From assembly GCA_009602725.1 (NCBI GenBank), contig WELB01000001.1, positions 1,698,326-1,708,760 of the forward strand: 10,435 bases of DNA, in the 5' to 3' direction. Under the pieces are notes generated by a model. The model did no database searches. It was not told where the DNA came from and worked only from the letters and a program-made list of their open reading frames with translations. The translations under genes and the position numbers were made by a program. Position 1 is the stretch's first letter. The number at the start of each line of letters is the position of its first letter. Positions 1 to 8,552 of the stretch are shown here, piece after piece. The stretch comes from Spirogloea muscicola (taxonomy: Eukaryota; Streptophyta; Zygnematophyceae; Spirogloeales; Spirogloeaceae).

Positions 1-130
<130 letters not shown>

Positions 131-276
131 CCCCGGCCGGCTTGCCGCGGCAGTGCCGCCAAAGCCGCCGCCGCCCTGCCGCGGCGCTGGCGGCCGCCGG
201 GCTCCTCCTGGCCCTCGGCGTCCTCACCCACCCGGCCGCCGTCGCCGGGAATCGCGGCGCACGCCGATCCGCCCCG
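131..276 (+). other. Exon 1 of copy A: putative type II signal-anchor segment
   Basis: This frame reads a basic stretch (CRQSRRR) followed by about 20 mostly Ala, Leu, Gly and Val residues (AAALAAAGLLLALGVL and on). That is the charge and hydrophobicity pattern of an N-terminal type II membrane anchor, as expected for a Golgi or ER glycosyltransferase. The exon ends at a GTGCAG donor at 277 in phase 0, which joins in frame to the exon beginning at 482. The frame stays open back into the poly-T without an ATG. Anchor function is inferred from composition. Confidence 0.6.
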
Positions 277-3136
277 GTGCAGTGCTGTCGCTGTCCACCA
301 GCCTCAAGCGGCCAGCACTGCAAGCTCTGCTGCCGCAAGCTCTGTCAGCTCCGCATGGCGACGCTGAATGCCACTCTGCCGTGACTCTGGCGTGTGGCGT
401 GTGGAGGCGTCGCTGCCATTGCCGCTGCGGTGGCTTGCTTGGCTGATCGGCCCTCTCACCGCCCCGCCGCTGCGGTAGCAGGCCGCCGAGCTGCCGGAGG
501 AGCCTGGCGGCGGCGAGCGCTTCATACTGCCGGGCCTGACGTCGTTCGTGGGGTCGGGCAACCAGGCGGTGGAGTTCGTGACGGCCGCCACCGTCGCGCG
601 CATCCTCAACCGCACCCTCTGCCTCCTGCCCTTCTTCGCTGGCCCGCTGAAGCACCACGGTTTCCCCCCCCCCCCTCGTCCCTCCTCTCAGCGCCCTCTC
701 CACATGGAGATTAGCCAACTCGTAAGACAAGCACAATACGTACACATTTACACATCACTAAATTCGATTGACATTTAGGAGCCCTGGCATAATCCTTGGG
801 GCCGGCGCTTGGGCGCAGCTCACGGCGGCAGCGCAGCTGATGCACTGCCGATCGCGCATTCGTGTCGTGGCGGCACGCAGCCACTGGCTTTTGGGACGTA
901 CACTATGGTTTCCACTTCGAGGAGCGCTACGACGCCGCCGCGCTCGCACAATTTGTGCGCATCGCCACCGTGGAGGCCTGCGCCGCCGCCTGCAGCAGCT
1001 CCGTGGACGCTCTGTGGCGGTTCCGCATAACGAGCACGCTGCCGTCCATTCCTGACTGGAACATCTCTGCCCCGGCGCACCGCAAGGTGCTCAATGCTGC
1101 CGGTGTGGCGGAGGCCGCCAGCCACCTAGGACTGAGCTCGCGTCCTCCGGCTCTGCCAGCTTCCGACTCAGCTCCCACCTCACTCCGAGGCCCTCGGCCA
1201 CGATGCAGGAGCTGAAGTGGTCATTCCTCAACTGGGTGCGGCCGGCGGATGTGACGGCTGCACTGGGTGCCGCAAGGGGCCGCTGCGCACTCCTCACCGG
1301 CGCCTTCCCGGGCCTTCGCTGGCGCGGCCCGTACCTGGCGATGGCGCGGTACCTGCAGCCGTCCAGACCAGTCGCACGCGCCGCCGCCGCGCTGCAAGCC
1401 GCCGCCTTTGGCAGCCCCCATGCTGCATTCATGGCAGGTCGATACCACCGTCGATCTGTCAGCCCTTGCCTGGTTAGACAACGTCGCCAGTCATTGCAGG
1501 TCATGTCCAAGCCACCACAGGTCATGACCTGATTGCCATATCCCCAGTCCCAGCCTCTGCCTCCGTCCCCCACCTCCCACCTTCACCCTACCTCCATTCG
1601 TTCGTTTCCTGTGGCCCCAGCGCAGTGCACTGGCGTTTCGACGAGAGGCCGTGTGGCAACGTCTCAATCGGGCTCTGCTTCGCGCGCTGCGAGGACGGGG
1701 CCAACCCGAATGACCCGAACCTCAAGACTCGCGTGCACGAGTGGACGGACCTCGCATCGCACGGCGGCTGCCTCAAAGGTGCTCGCGACGCCACGGCGCA
1801 GGCCGTGCAGTGGCCGGTCAAGCCTCGGTCCAGGCCGAACTGCTGGAGCAGCGCCCTCAGCTAGGCGACGCCCTCAGCTAGGCGAGTGCGGGTCTCATTG
1901 CGCTCGCTCTCCAAACCGTTGCCTGCGGCAGGCTCGCACAGCAAGGGCGTCCACGTGGCTCTGGGTGACGTGACAGCTGCGCTTCTGGACGAGGCTGCAG
2001 CCAACGGCCTGCAGGCCATGTACATTGCCACCGACGGCTGGCTTCGCAGGCCAGACGGCTGCCGCATCTTGGGCCTCGTGAGCCCCTCCCCCCTCTCCAT
2101 TGTCATGAGCCTTGCAATGATCAAGTTGGACGCAGCTGTCGCTCCGTCAACATCACTGCTTCGGCCCTGGCCGAAGCTGCCTGCCACATAGGACAAATCT
2201 AATCTGGTGATTGAATACTTTCGGCTTTCAGGTCATCAACGAGCTGCGTCAGCGCGGCCTCAGAGTCGCAGGGCTCTGGCGATGCCCCGACCTGCCGCCC
2301 ATGCCCGATGGCGGCGAGCTCAACTCCACGGCGCTTGGCCTGCTCATGGGGCTTGACCGGCCAAATTTCCAGGTTGGCCACACCCTCTATTCCTAGCAAG
2401 AAGCTGCAGACAAGCATGCCTTCACACTTGACCAAGTTACTGATCAAACTTGATATCAGCACACAAGTTATTCGTCGGAACGGAATACCTTGTCTGACAT
2501 CTTCTTAGCTGGTGGATACTTGATTCTTGATTCTGTTGATCTCAGAAGCCTCATGTAAGAGTGCAATTCTCTGTCATGTTGCAGCCAGGGAATCACGTGG
2601 TGTCGCAGATCGAGCAGGAGCTGTGCACGCGCGCGGACGTCTTCGTAGGGAGCGGGCAGTCGACGTGGAGCCTGGGCGTGTGGCGCCAGCGCATGGGCTG
2701 GCGCGAGATGTCTGCTCTGCGCCGCCGGCTCGCCACTTCCAACCTCTCTGGCCCCAACGGCCGGCAGCTCAATGACACCGAGATGGATGCGATGGCAATT
2801 GCGCACCTCCTCGACGACGACCGCATGGCCGGCCTTGTCTGCAAGAACAGGTGAGCGAGTCTAAGAACCATCAAACTCTCTCGCACTTTTGCTGAGGCTT
2901 GAACAGGTATGCGTACACTGACAGACTGATCTTAGCCAGTAGTTGCACATGGATTTGGCTGCTGTGCTGCTGGCAGCCGTGTGGGGCGCAAGTGGGCGCG
3001 CGACCACCACTCTTCCACCTCGCTGAGCCAGCACAGCATTGCTGAGGAGCAGGGCCCCGACAAATGGCTCGACTTCCTGGCATGTGAGGCTCGCCTGAAC
3101 AAGGGTGGAACCTGTAAGGTTGGGCTCTGCTGGTGA
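131..3136 (+). CDS. GDP-fucose protein O-fucosyltransferase-like protein, copy A (9 exons, 5' partial)
   Basis: Likely transfers fucose from GDP-fucose to Ser/Thr of secretory-pathway proteins (O-FucT superfamily, PF10250); the substrate is unknown. Exons: <131-276, 482-659, 881-1086, 1209-1437, 1626-1778, 1932-2077, 2232-2372, 2585-2850, 2977-3136. Intron phases are 0,1,0,1,1,0,0,2, and all introns are GT...CAG. Exons 2-9 sum to 1479 bp, an open frame of 492 codons plus TGA; from 142 about 537 residues are visible. Landmarks in order: VGSGNQ at 548-565 with LNRTL at about 605-619 (as in POFUT1-type N-termini); LRWRGPYLA in exon 4; AVHWRFDE across the exon 4/5 junction (family H-x-R motif); YIATD at 2021-2035; GSGQSTWS at 2648-2671; tail CEARLNKGGTCKVGLCW just before the stop. 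No ATG exists in frame upstream of exon 2, so the true start is lost in the poly-T end. Exon borders are inferred by comparison with copy B. The family call is by motif, so a plant-type O-FucT relative is also possible. Confidence 0.85.
1852..1885 (+). repeat. Perfect 17-bp tandem duplication inside intron 5 of copy A
   Basis: The 17-mer CGCCCTCAGCTAGGCGA occurs twice back to back (1852-1868 and 1869-1885) within the intron at 1779-1931. Each unit contains the short palindrome-like stretch TCAGCTAGGCGA. It looks like a recent slippage event with no coding effect. It is absent from the matching intron of copy B. Confidence 0.9.
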
Positions 3137-3208
3137 CAGCAAGCTTCAAGTACGCTTGACCTCTTACACGAGACTAAGATTCTGTGAGTGGTGAGTATAA
3201 TATATACT

Positions 3209-3231
3209 TGTAAATGTCAAGTGTGGTGTAA
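3209..3231 (+). terminator. Candidate poly(A) signals TGTAA for copy A
   Basis: Two TGTAA pentamers lie at 3209-3213 and 3227-3231, about 73 and 91 bases after the stop codon at 3134-3136. UGUAA is the known dominant poly(A) signal of chlorophyte green algae. The sequence around them is AT-richer than the exons. The pentamer is short and chance occurrence is easy. No equivalent was found within about 250 bases after copy B. Confidence 0.45.
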
Positions 3232-3299
3232 TGTGGTACCTCCCATGGAAAGAGCAAATAAGTGAGAGTCTTAGAAACTTCTTTTGTATTCTTTGGCAC

Positions 3300-3317
3300 C
3301 TTGATCATAAGATCAAG
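3300..3317. repeat. Inverted repeat, 7-bp arms, 4-nt loop
   Basis: CTTGATC at 3300-3306 and GATCAAG at 3311-3317 are perfect reverse complements around ATAA. The hairpin lies about 165 bases after the copy A stop and downstream of the TGTAA pentamers. It could be a 3'-end structure or a remnant of a mobile element edge, but nothing confirms either. Confidence 0.5.
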
Positions 3318-3358
3318 TAGCAGCATGCATTAGCTTGCCCATTGCCTGGGTTTCCATC

Positions 3359-3377
3359 GCATTGCAAGTTGCAATGC
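3359..3377. repeat. Near-perfect 19-bp palindrome (9-bp arms, 1-nt centre)
   Basis: GCATTGCAA at 3359-3367 and TTGCAATGC at 3369-3377 are exact reverse complements separated by a single G. It sits directly beside the stop codon (3380-3382, minus strand) of the ORF at 3380-3709. It may be a protein-binding site, a cruciform-prone site or an element terminus. The function is not known. Confidence 0.6.
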
Positions 3378-3379
3378 CC

Positions 3380-3709
3380 TCAGGCCAATCTACCTTCCTG
3401 TAGAGCAGATTCGGTGGTCCAGGCTGTGACAGCACAGGACCTACTACGACATAATTCTTGGAGTCTTTTCGATCGCATTTCTACATATGAACACTTATGA
3501 CATACTGTCACTTCAGGTGGCTCGATGTCAGGTGGCTGAGCATGTAATGTGTAGGCAGAACCTTCGTTTGGCCTGTAATAAAGTGATATATCTGGTAGGT
3601 GTACCTCTCTCAGTGTAGGCAGCAGTCGTTTTTGGGCTTTACTAAGCTCTTGAAGTGTGTCCGTGCTGCATGGTGAGAGCATCACATGATGGTATATTCG
3701 CCCTCTCAT
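3380..3709 (-). CDS. Hypothetical 109-aa ORF, possibly a decayed transposon fragment
   Basis: This reverse-strand ORF begins with ATG and has a mixed, non-repetitive composition unlike the Ala/Arg-rich shadow frames of the exons. It includes LQELSKAQKRLLPTLREVHL, a short acidic/proline stretch (PPDIEPPEV) and a CxxC pair (VCHKC). An aromatic stretch followed by a CxxC pair is loosely reminiscent of the N-terminal regions of Helitron-type helicase proteins, but the resemblance is too weak for an assignment. No second domain follows: the frame is closed by a stop just upstream of the ATG and one at the palindrome. It may be non-coding. Confidence 0.25.
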   Translation of the reverse strand: MRGRIYHHVMLSPCSTDTLQELSKAQKRLLPTLREVHLPDISLYYRPNEGSAYTLHAQPPDIEPPEVTVCHKCSYVEMRSKRLQELCRSRSCAVTAWTTESALQEGRLA

Positions 3710-4380
3710 TTGATGAGTATGAGCGAGTCATGAGGACCGAAATTGTTAGGCGATTCTACCTGATATTGACTTCTTGCATTACTTTGGACTGCTGAATGTG
3801 AGGTTGTAGGGCATCTGGTTTCTGACGCACACGGTCATTTTAACCACTTGTTACTACTGATACTCATAACAAGGACTCGTTCGGTGACTACGCTTCCGCT
3901 TTTTGACTTGATAAACACAGGTGAATTTACAGTGCAGAATGAAATTCAATCAAATTTGGTCCCTATTGGTGTGACTGTCCTCTATCGTATGCAATTCATT
4001 GTCGTACCCCACTACTGCTGGTTGAAGTATATGAAAGATGGCACCTTCGGATGCTCATCTTAGGACGTGGTACATGATCGGCAGAAATGTGATTATGCTT
4101 GAATGAAGTTGATGTGGTTGCCAAAGCCAAGTACAGACATAAAGACAAGCAGCCGGAAAGCAGTCCTCCTGACGAAAGCCAGAGGCTGCTAGAGCACGGC
4201 AGCACATAAATGCAAGGCGTCGGCCATGGACCGCTGGAGTGATATGCACAGGCGCATGCGAAACACCTGCGCTAATGGGCCAGCGGCCTTGAAGTCGGCC
4301 TGATCGCCCCGCCTGCGGGACACAGCGCGGAGCGCAAGCCGGGCACAACAGGTCAAGCCACGATAATCCGAAAGCGGCCA

Positions 4381-4725
4381 GTGGGACGAGCTCCCCTTCC
4401 GGGTGGTCCGCGTACTTGGCAGCTCTGCCACGAGCGGCGTTCGCAGCTGCATGTCCAGCCTTCGAGGCAGAGAGCACCCCGATTGGAGCGCTCAACCACG
4501 CCTGTGGTGACCGGAAGAGAGAAGGCGCGCGGGGCGCATGAATTGAAAGGGAGGCCAATTCAAGCCAATACATTGTTCAGGCAGAGTCGAGTGCAGACTA
4601 AACAATGCTACAGGAGGAAGAGGAGAAACCGCGGCCAGATTGACTGGTGGCTGGGAAAGGCCAGCCCCAAGGAACGGACCGAAGGGCTCACACACCACTC
4701 AAGCACACGTCCAAGCAAAAGCTAG
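4381..4725 (+). pseudogene. Coding-like island ending in RGQIDWWLGKASPKE (copy 1 of 2 loci)
   Basis: An open frame without an obvious ATG runs to TAG at 4723-4725. Its last third reads a basic stretch (RRKRRNRGQ) then IDWWLGKASPKE. The same peptide is encoded at 9946. Over the 51 bases from 4630 to 4680 I count three differences from the 9946 copy, and two of these are synonymous third-position changes (CCC/CCA, ACC/ACA). That hints at past coding constraint. Upstream of about 4621 the frame shows no recognisable domain, so this looks like a surviving exon tail of an unrecognised gene or a dispersed repeat carrying it. Confidence 0.35.
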
Positions 4726-4884
4726 AGCAGGAGATGGGGCTACGAGGAGGATGATGTAGGGAGATGCGGACAAAGCGACGGCGGGCTGGTTTGGAGCCGC
4801 GCGGGCACCCCGTCGGACTTCGTACCAATTTCGACCGCGGAGGCACCCAGGAGAGCTGGCCGGGCCTCGCCGCCCGCGGCCCGC

Positions 4885-4912
4885 GGCGGCGGCGGCGGCG
4901 CCGCCGCCGCCN
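4885..4912. repeat. GGC/GCC palindrome with an undetermined base at its edge
   Basis: A run of five GGC triplets passes directly into GCC triplets, forming a long self-complementary stretch, and the next readable base after it is N at 4912. A palindrome of this GC content is hard to sequence and assemble. It could be a true hairpin or two collapsed reads joined in opposite orientation. It lies about 60 bases upstream of the proposed start of copy B. Confidence 0.8.
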
Positions 4913-4952
4913 ACAGGCATCATCCTGTCGCAGGAGGACGGGAACAGCAGGT

Positions 4953-5077
4953 ATGGAGGGAGGCCGCAGATGTCGTCGAGGGGAGGCATGGCTGGCGGCG
5001 GCGGCGGCGGTGGCGGCGGCGGCGGTGGCGGCGACGGAGGCGGCGGCGACGGGGGTGGCAGCGCCGGCGGCGGAGAC
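4953..5077 (+). other. Candidate exon 1 of copy B, two competing frames
   Basis: The GGC-rich stretch can be read two ways. From ATG 4970 it encodes a Met-Ser-Ser start and a Gly-rich run, ending at a consensus GTGAGG donor at 5078 in phase 0, the phase needed to join exon 2 at 5352. From ATG 4953, with G at -3 and +4, it encodes MEGGRRCRRGEAW followed by about 20 Ala/Val residues. That is a better type II anchor and resembles copy A, but it reaches GTGAGG in the wrong phase and would need the weaker donor at 5055. A one- or two-base error in the GGC run would reconcile the two. Confidence 0.4.
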
Positions 5078-8000
5078 GTGAGGCTCCATTTGTCACCTCC
5101 ACCTAACGCTGCGCATTTCTGTCTCGACGCCCACTCGAACCGCTGCCATGAGCGAGGCGCTCGTCCGCCTTACCACCTTCTGGCCAGCAAACTCGCCTTA
5201 CTTCGCACCAAGCCGTTGCCAAGGGGCCCACTGACTGCTGTCAGCAGCAGGCCCTGGATTGAAGGCCGCCTTGGCCGACTCAGACCGCTGCAAGCTGTGG
5301 GGATAGGATTCGACCCCACAATGTTCAGATTATGACGCGCACCGTTTGCAGGCCGCGGCCACAGAAGGCGACGCTCGGGCCGGCGATGATGGTGTTACAG
5401 ACGGCGTTGGAGGAGACCGCACGGAGGACGTGGCCACAGCGGCGGCGGCGGCGGCGGCGGGCGGCCAGCAGTTCCTGGTGCCGATCCTGACGCCGCACGT
5501 GGGGTCGGGCAACCAGGAGGTGGAGTTCGTGTCGGCCGCCGTCATGGCCCGCGTCCTCAACCGCACGCTCTGCCTCTCGCCCTTCTTCTCCGGCCCCAAC
5601 AAGCACTTTGGTGGGCGCCCAGCAGCCATCACCTTCCTGCCACTGCTAGGCTTAGCTCGGTCAGTGCCTGGCTTGTCGATATTGCCTCGGCACATCCTGT
5701 CTCCTTCAGCCTTTTGCTGTCTCAATCAATGGCCGCACTAAGCTCGCAAATTATCATATCTATATTTTGCAGTAATGTGGTCTGCCGAGCAGGTCATGTG
5801 TGCTCCCCCCTTTCTGTGTATCGTCGAGCTCCACTAAAGATGCTGGGGTTGAGAGGCCGTGCTAGTGTCTGCACCAGCGCAGCCTCGCCCTTCTCGCGCC
5901 GGTACCAATCAACTTCTGTATAGCAGGCACCTCGCATGATTGGAATGGACACTACGGCTTTGAGATCGGGGAGCGACACAACCTCCAAGACCTGCAGCGC
6001 TTTGTCCGCATCGCAAGCCACCAAACATGTGCCGCCAAGTGCAACCGCCGACTGGAAGCCTACTGGGCGCTGCGTGAAGAGGGTCACCTCATCTTTCGCG
6101 ACTTTGAGGACCCCGGCGCCAGCCATACACGCACCGCCACGGTCGATCCGAGGGCCGGACCTGGGGATCTCGTGTGCAGCTCTGGCAGGCTCTCTCCCAG
6201 GACGTTGCTTGTCACGGCAAGCTCCTGAGTCTTCTCCTCCTGCGGCGTTGCAGCTCCAGATGAATTGGCAATTCCTAGAATGGTCATCGCCAGCCGACAT
6301 AGTCGCGGCACTCGGCGACCGCCAGGAGGGTTGCGCTGCCGTTGGGGGGCTCTTCCCCGGCCTGCGGTGGCGCGGGCCGTACCTCGCCATCTCACCCTTC
6401 CTGCAGGCCTCGCGGCCAATCTCGCGGGCCGCCTCGCAGCTGCAGGCCCGGGCGCTGGGCACAGAGACCAGGCTCATGGCTGGTAAGCCGCATGCGTCTC
6501 CTTGACAGCATAGAAGGGGATCTATCTCCATTCTACATTCATTGCAGATGACTGAGATCATCACTAATTGTCATGCTTCTCTTTTCAATTGCTGTGAGGG
6601 TGTGGACGCTAGTGGTGAGTCTCTCTGTAGTCCCAAGATTTTGTCAGAGTTCACCACTGAGCAGTGTGAGGGTACTGGTTGCAGCTCTGCCTTGACCTTT
6701 AACAACACCTAGGTAGTTGCAGGCTGGCTGACATTCAGATTGTAGGTAGTTTGAGACTGGCGGTCAATGACTGGTGCTTGTTGTCGCAGTGCACTGGCGA
6801 TTCGAGGAGACAATGTGCGTTGGGCTGACCCTGGGCCTCTGCTTCATCCGATGTGACAATGGTGCCAATGTGGATGACCCTGTGTTCCTGCCCAAGGCCC
6901 ATGAGTGGACAGATCTGCACTCGCATGGCGGCTGCCCAAAAGGTTACCGCCGCTTCACTGCCATCGGCTGCTGCCTTTTGGTCGAACCTAGAGTTGAATA
7001 CAGGAATGAGATGCTTTCTTGATGCTTCAGGGACGCCACTGTTGGCTGCCTGCCTCTAGCTTAAGTCTTGATCAGTGCATGGCTACATTCCGCCACCTCT
7101 TGCAGGCTCCCATCACACAGGCGTGCAAGTGGCAAGGGATGACCTTACAAACGCTATCATCGACAAGGCTGCCAAGCACGGCCTGCGCAGCATCTACATT
7201 GCCACCGATGGCTGGCTCCGTGGTGACGAGGGCTGCCGCCTCCTCGCTACACTCAGTTCTGCGTCCCACCTTGCCTCGCCCTTTTTCATGTGTAGAGCGT
7301 GCACAGTGCCAGGCAGAGCAGTAATTGAGATGATTGCAGCAGGTGCGATTGTCCACATGTATGATGGATTGTGATAGTAATGTGTGCTTTTGATGCTTGC
7401 ATATGTGTTGATGTAAGAGCAGCGGGGTACTTGAAGATCTTGAAGGTGCGCAGAGGATCAATCAGCCAAGTGGTATCTGCTGCTTTGTATATGTTGCCAG
7501 GTGGTCCTTGACCTGCGCGCTACAGGCCTTAAAGTGGCAGGCTTATGGAACTGCGACATGCTTGCATCATTCCCGGATAACACAACTCCCAACCTGTCCA
7601 CAATTGGGGCGATGCTGGGACTCGACAAGAAGGACTACAAGGTTGACAACTTCACCTCTGAATCCTGCTCTTGTGCACTTTGGCTCCGTTGCACGTGTCG
7701 ACTTGCTTGTCACATTGTCGTCTCTGTGGCTCTGAGGTACAGCGGCAGATTTGAAGGCAATGAGGGACGTTTGCCCAGTTGTCAGTGTACTTTGGTGATC
7801 TGACAATTGGTCGCAAGCATTGCGCGTTCTGAGCTCGCAGTGGCACTTTCGTCGTGGCAGCCAGGGAACCATGTGACGTCGCTAATTGAGCAGGAGCTTG
7901 CGGCGAGGGCTGACGTCTTCCTGGGCAGCGGCCAATCAACATGGAGTCTGGCGGTGTGGCGAGCAAGGGCCGGGAAGAGGGCAGCTCATGCTGTTCGGGC

Positions 8001-8552
8001 GGAAGTGGTGGAGGCGGCAGCTGCAGAGGGGCGGGAGCTCACACAGAAGGAGGCCGACGATGCCGTCGTGACAGAACTCATGCAGGATGACCGCATGGCT
8101 GGGCTCGCATGCAAGAACAGGTGATGCATGCCCTCTGTCTTGCAACTCATGCCACTCTTCGTGTTCAAGTGTCAAGTGTACAATGTCTGTAGCATAGGAG
8201 GTGGCGCCTGGCGTGTTCTGGCAGTGCAGCATTGCAGTGGGCTGCTGAGCTGCAGCCCATGCTCATGCTGCTTGCCCATACCCGCGGTTCTGCAAGTAGG
8301 GGTGCTGTGGATCGGTTTGGTTCATATACTTCCTTTTGATCTCATCTAGGCAGTGAACTAAAATTCTCGAGCTCGGACCTCGTTGTGTGTTTCAGCTTCA
8401 TCAGCAGGAGGTTTCGACAGCACGAACATGAGGGCGTAGCAGGCCAGCACCCACTAGTTGCCGAGGGTGGGCCCGATAACTGGCTGGACTACCTAGCCTG
8501 TGAGGCTCGCCTGGAGCACGGCGGCAAGTGCAAAGTGGCCCTCTGCTGGTGA
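4970..8552 (+). CDS. GDP-fucose protein O-fucosyltransferase-like protein, copy B (9 exons)
   Basis: Paralogue of copy A with the same inferred role (O-FucT superfamily, PF10250). Exons: 4970-5077 (uncertain), 5352-5610, 5927-6141, 6254-6482, 6790-6942, 7106-7320 (end uncertain), 7501-7641, 7861-8120, 8396-8552. Phases 0,1,0,1,1,0,0,2 match copy A. Exons 4, 5 and 7 are 229, 153 and 141 bp in both copies. Exons 2-9 sum to 1629 bp, an open frame of 542 codons plus TGA. Landmarks: VGSGNQ at 5499-5516 followed by LNRTL; LRWRGPYLA in exon 4; AVHWRFEE across exons 4/5; YIATD ending at 7209; GSGQSTWS at 7924-7947; tail CEARLEHGGKCKVALCW before the stop. In exon 5, 31 of 52 residues are identical to copy A by hand count. 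Exon 2 carries an extra Asp/Gly/Ala-rich leader with seven consecutive GCG codons (5439-5459). The acceptor of exon 3 could also be three bases earlier (exon start 5924). The donor of intron 3 may be at 6142 or slightly later. Confidence 0.83.
5296..5320. repeat. Intronic hairpin, 7-bp arms, 11-nt loop
   Basis: TGTGGGG at 5296-5302 and CCCCACA at 5314-5320 are perfect reverse complements inside intron 1 of copy B, ending about 30 bases before the 3' splice site at 5351. It could bring the branch-point region close to the acceptor, but no role is shown. The loop contains ATTCGA, which superficially resembles a tRNA T loop; no tRNA is present. Confidence 0.5.
7246..7330 (+). other. Missing splice donor at the expected end of exon 6 in copy B
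   Basis: In copy A exon 6 ends ...CRILGL followed by GTGAGC. The equivalent point in copy B is after ...CRLLATL at 7254, where the next bases are AGTTCT and offer no phase-0 GT. The nearest GT dinucleotides in phase 0 are at 7306 (GTGCCA) and 7321 (GTAATT). Using 7321 adds 22 residues with two Cys and keeps the frame into exon 7 at 7501. A non-canonical donor or a base error is also possible. Confidence 0.5.

Larger units (their letters stand above)
3137..4969. other. Spacer between the two gene copies
   Basis: This 1.8-kb stretch has no convincing complete gene. The first two thirds (to about 4200) are AT-richer and contain two palindromes, near 3300 and 3359, and a 109-codon minus-strand ORF at 3380-3709. 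From about 4240 the sequence is GC-rich and includes the coding-like island around 4621-4725. The last part (4861-4912) is a GGC/GCC palindrome with an undetermined base. The promoter of copy B should lie here, but I see no clear TATA box or other element near 4900. Confidence 0.6.

Noticed and set aside
224-745. 173-codon minus-strand ORF
   Set aside because: It is antisense to exon 2 of copy A and its flanking introns; composition is Arg/Ala/Gly-rich as expected of a shadow frame.
771-880. Alternative 3' splice site at 777-778 for exon 3 of copy A
   Set aside because: It would give an in-frame TAA within five codons. The CAG ending at 880 gives the correct phase and aligns with copy B.
1087-1215. 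Apparent frameshift between the HYGF-containing and LRWRGPYLA-containing frames, suggesting a pseudogene
   Set aside because: Both copies change frame at the same place by different amounts, and phase-0 GT...CAG sites bound an intron of 122 bp in copy A and 112 bp in copy B. An intron explains it better than two independent frameshifts.
4055-4573. 172-codon minus-strand ORF in the spacer
   Set aside because: No recognisable motif, and it partly overlaps the plus-strand island region. Too little support to call a gene.
5794-6564. Longest ORF in the window, 256 codons on the minus strand
   Set aside because: It lies antisense to exons 3-4 of copy B, whose plus-strand reading has family motifs, matching intron phases and a paralogue. 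The antisense frame has no recognisable domain and is open because of GC-rich codon use.
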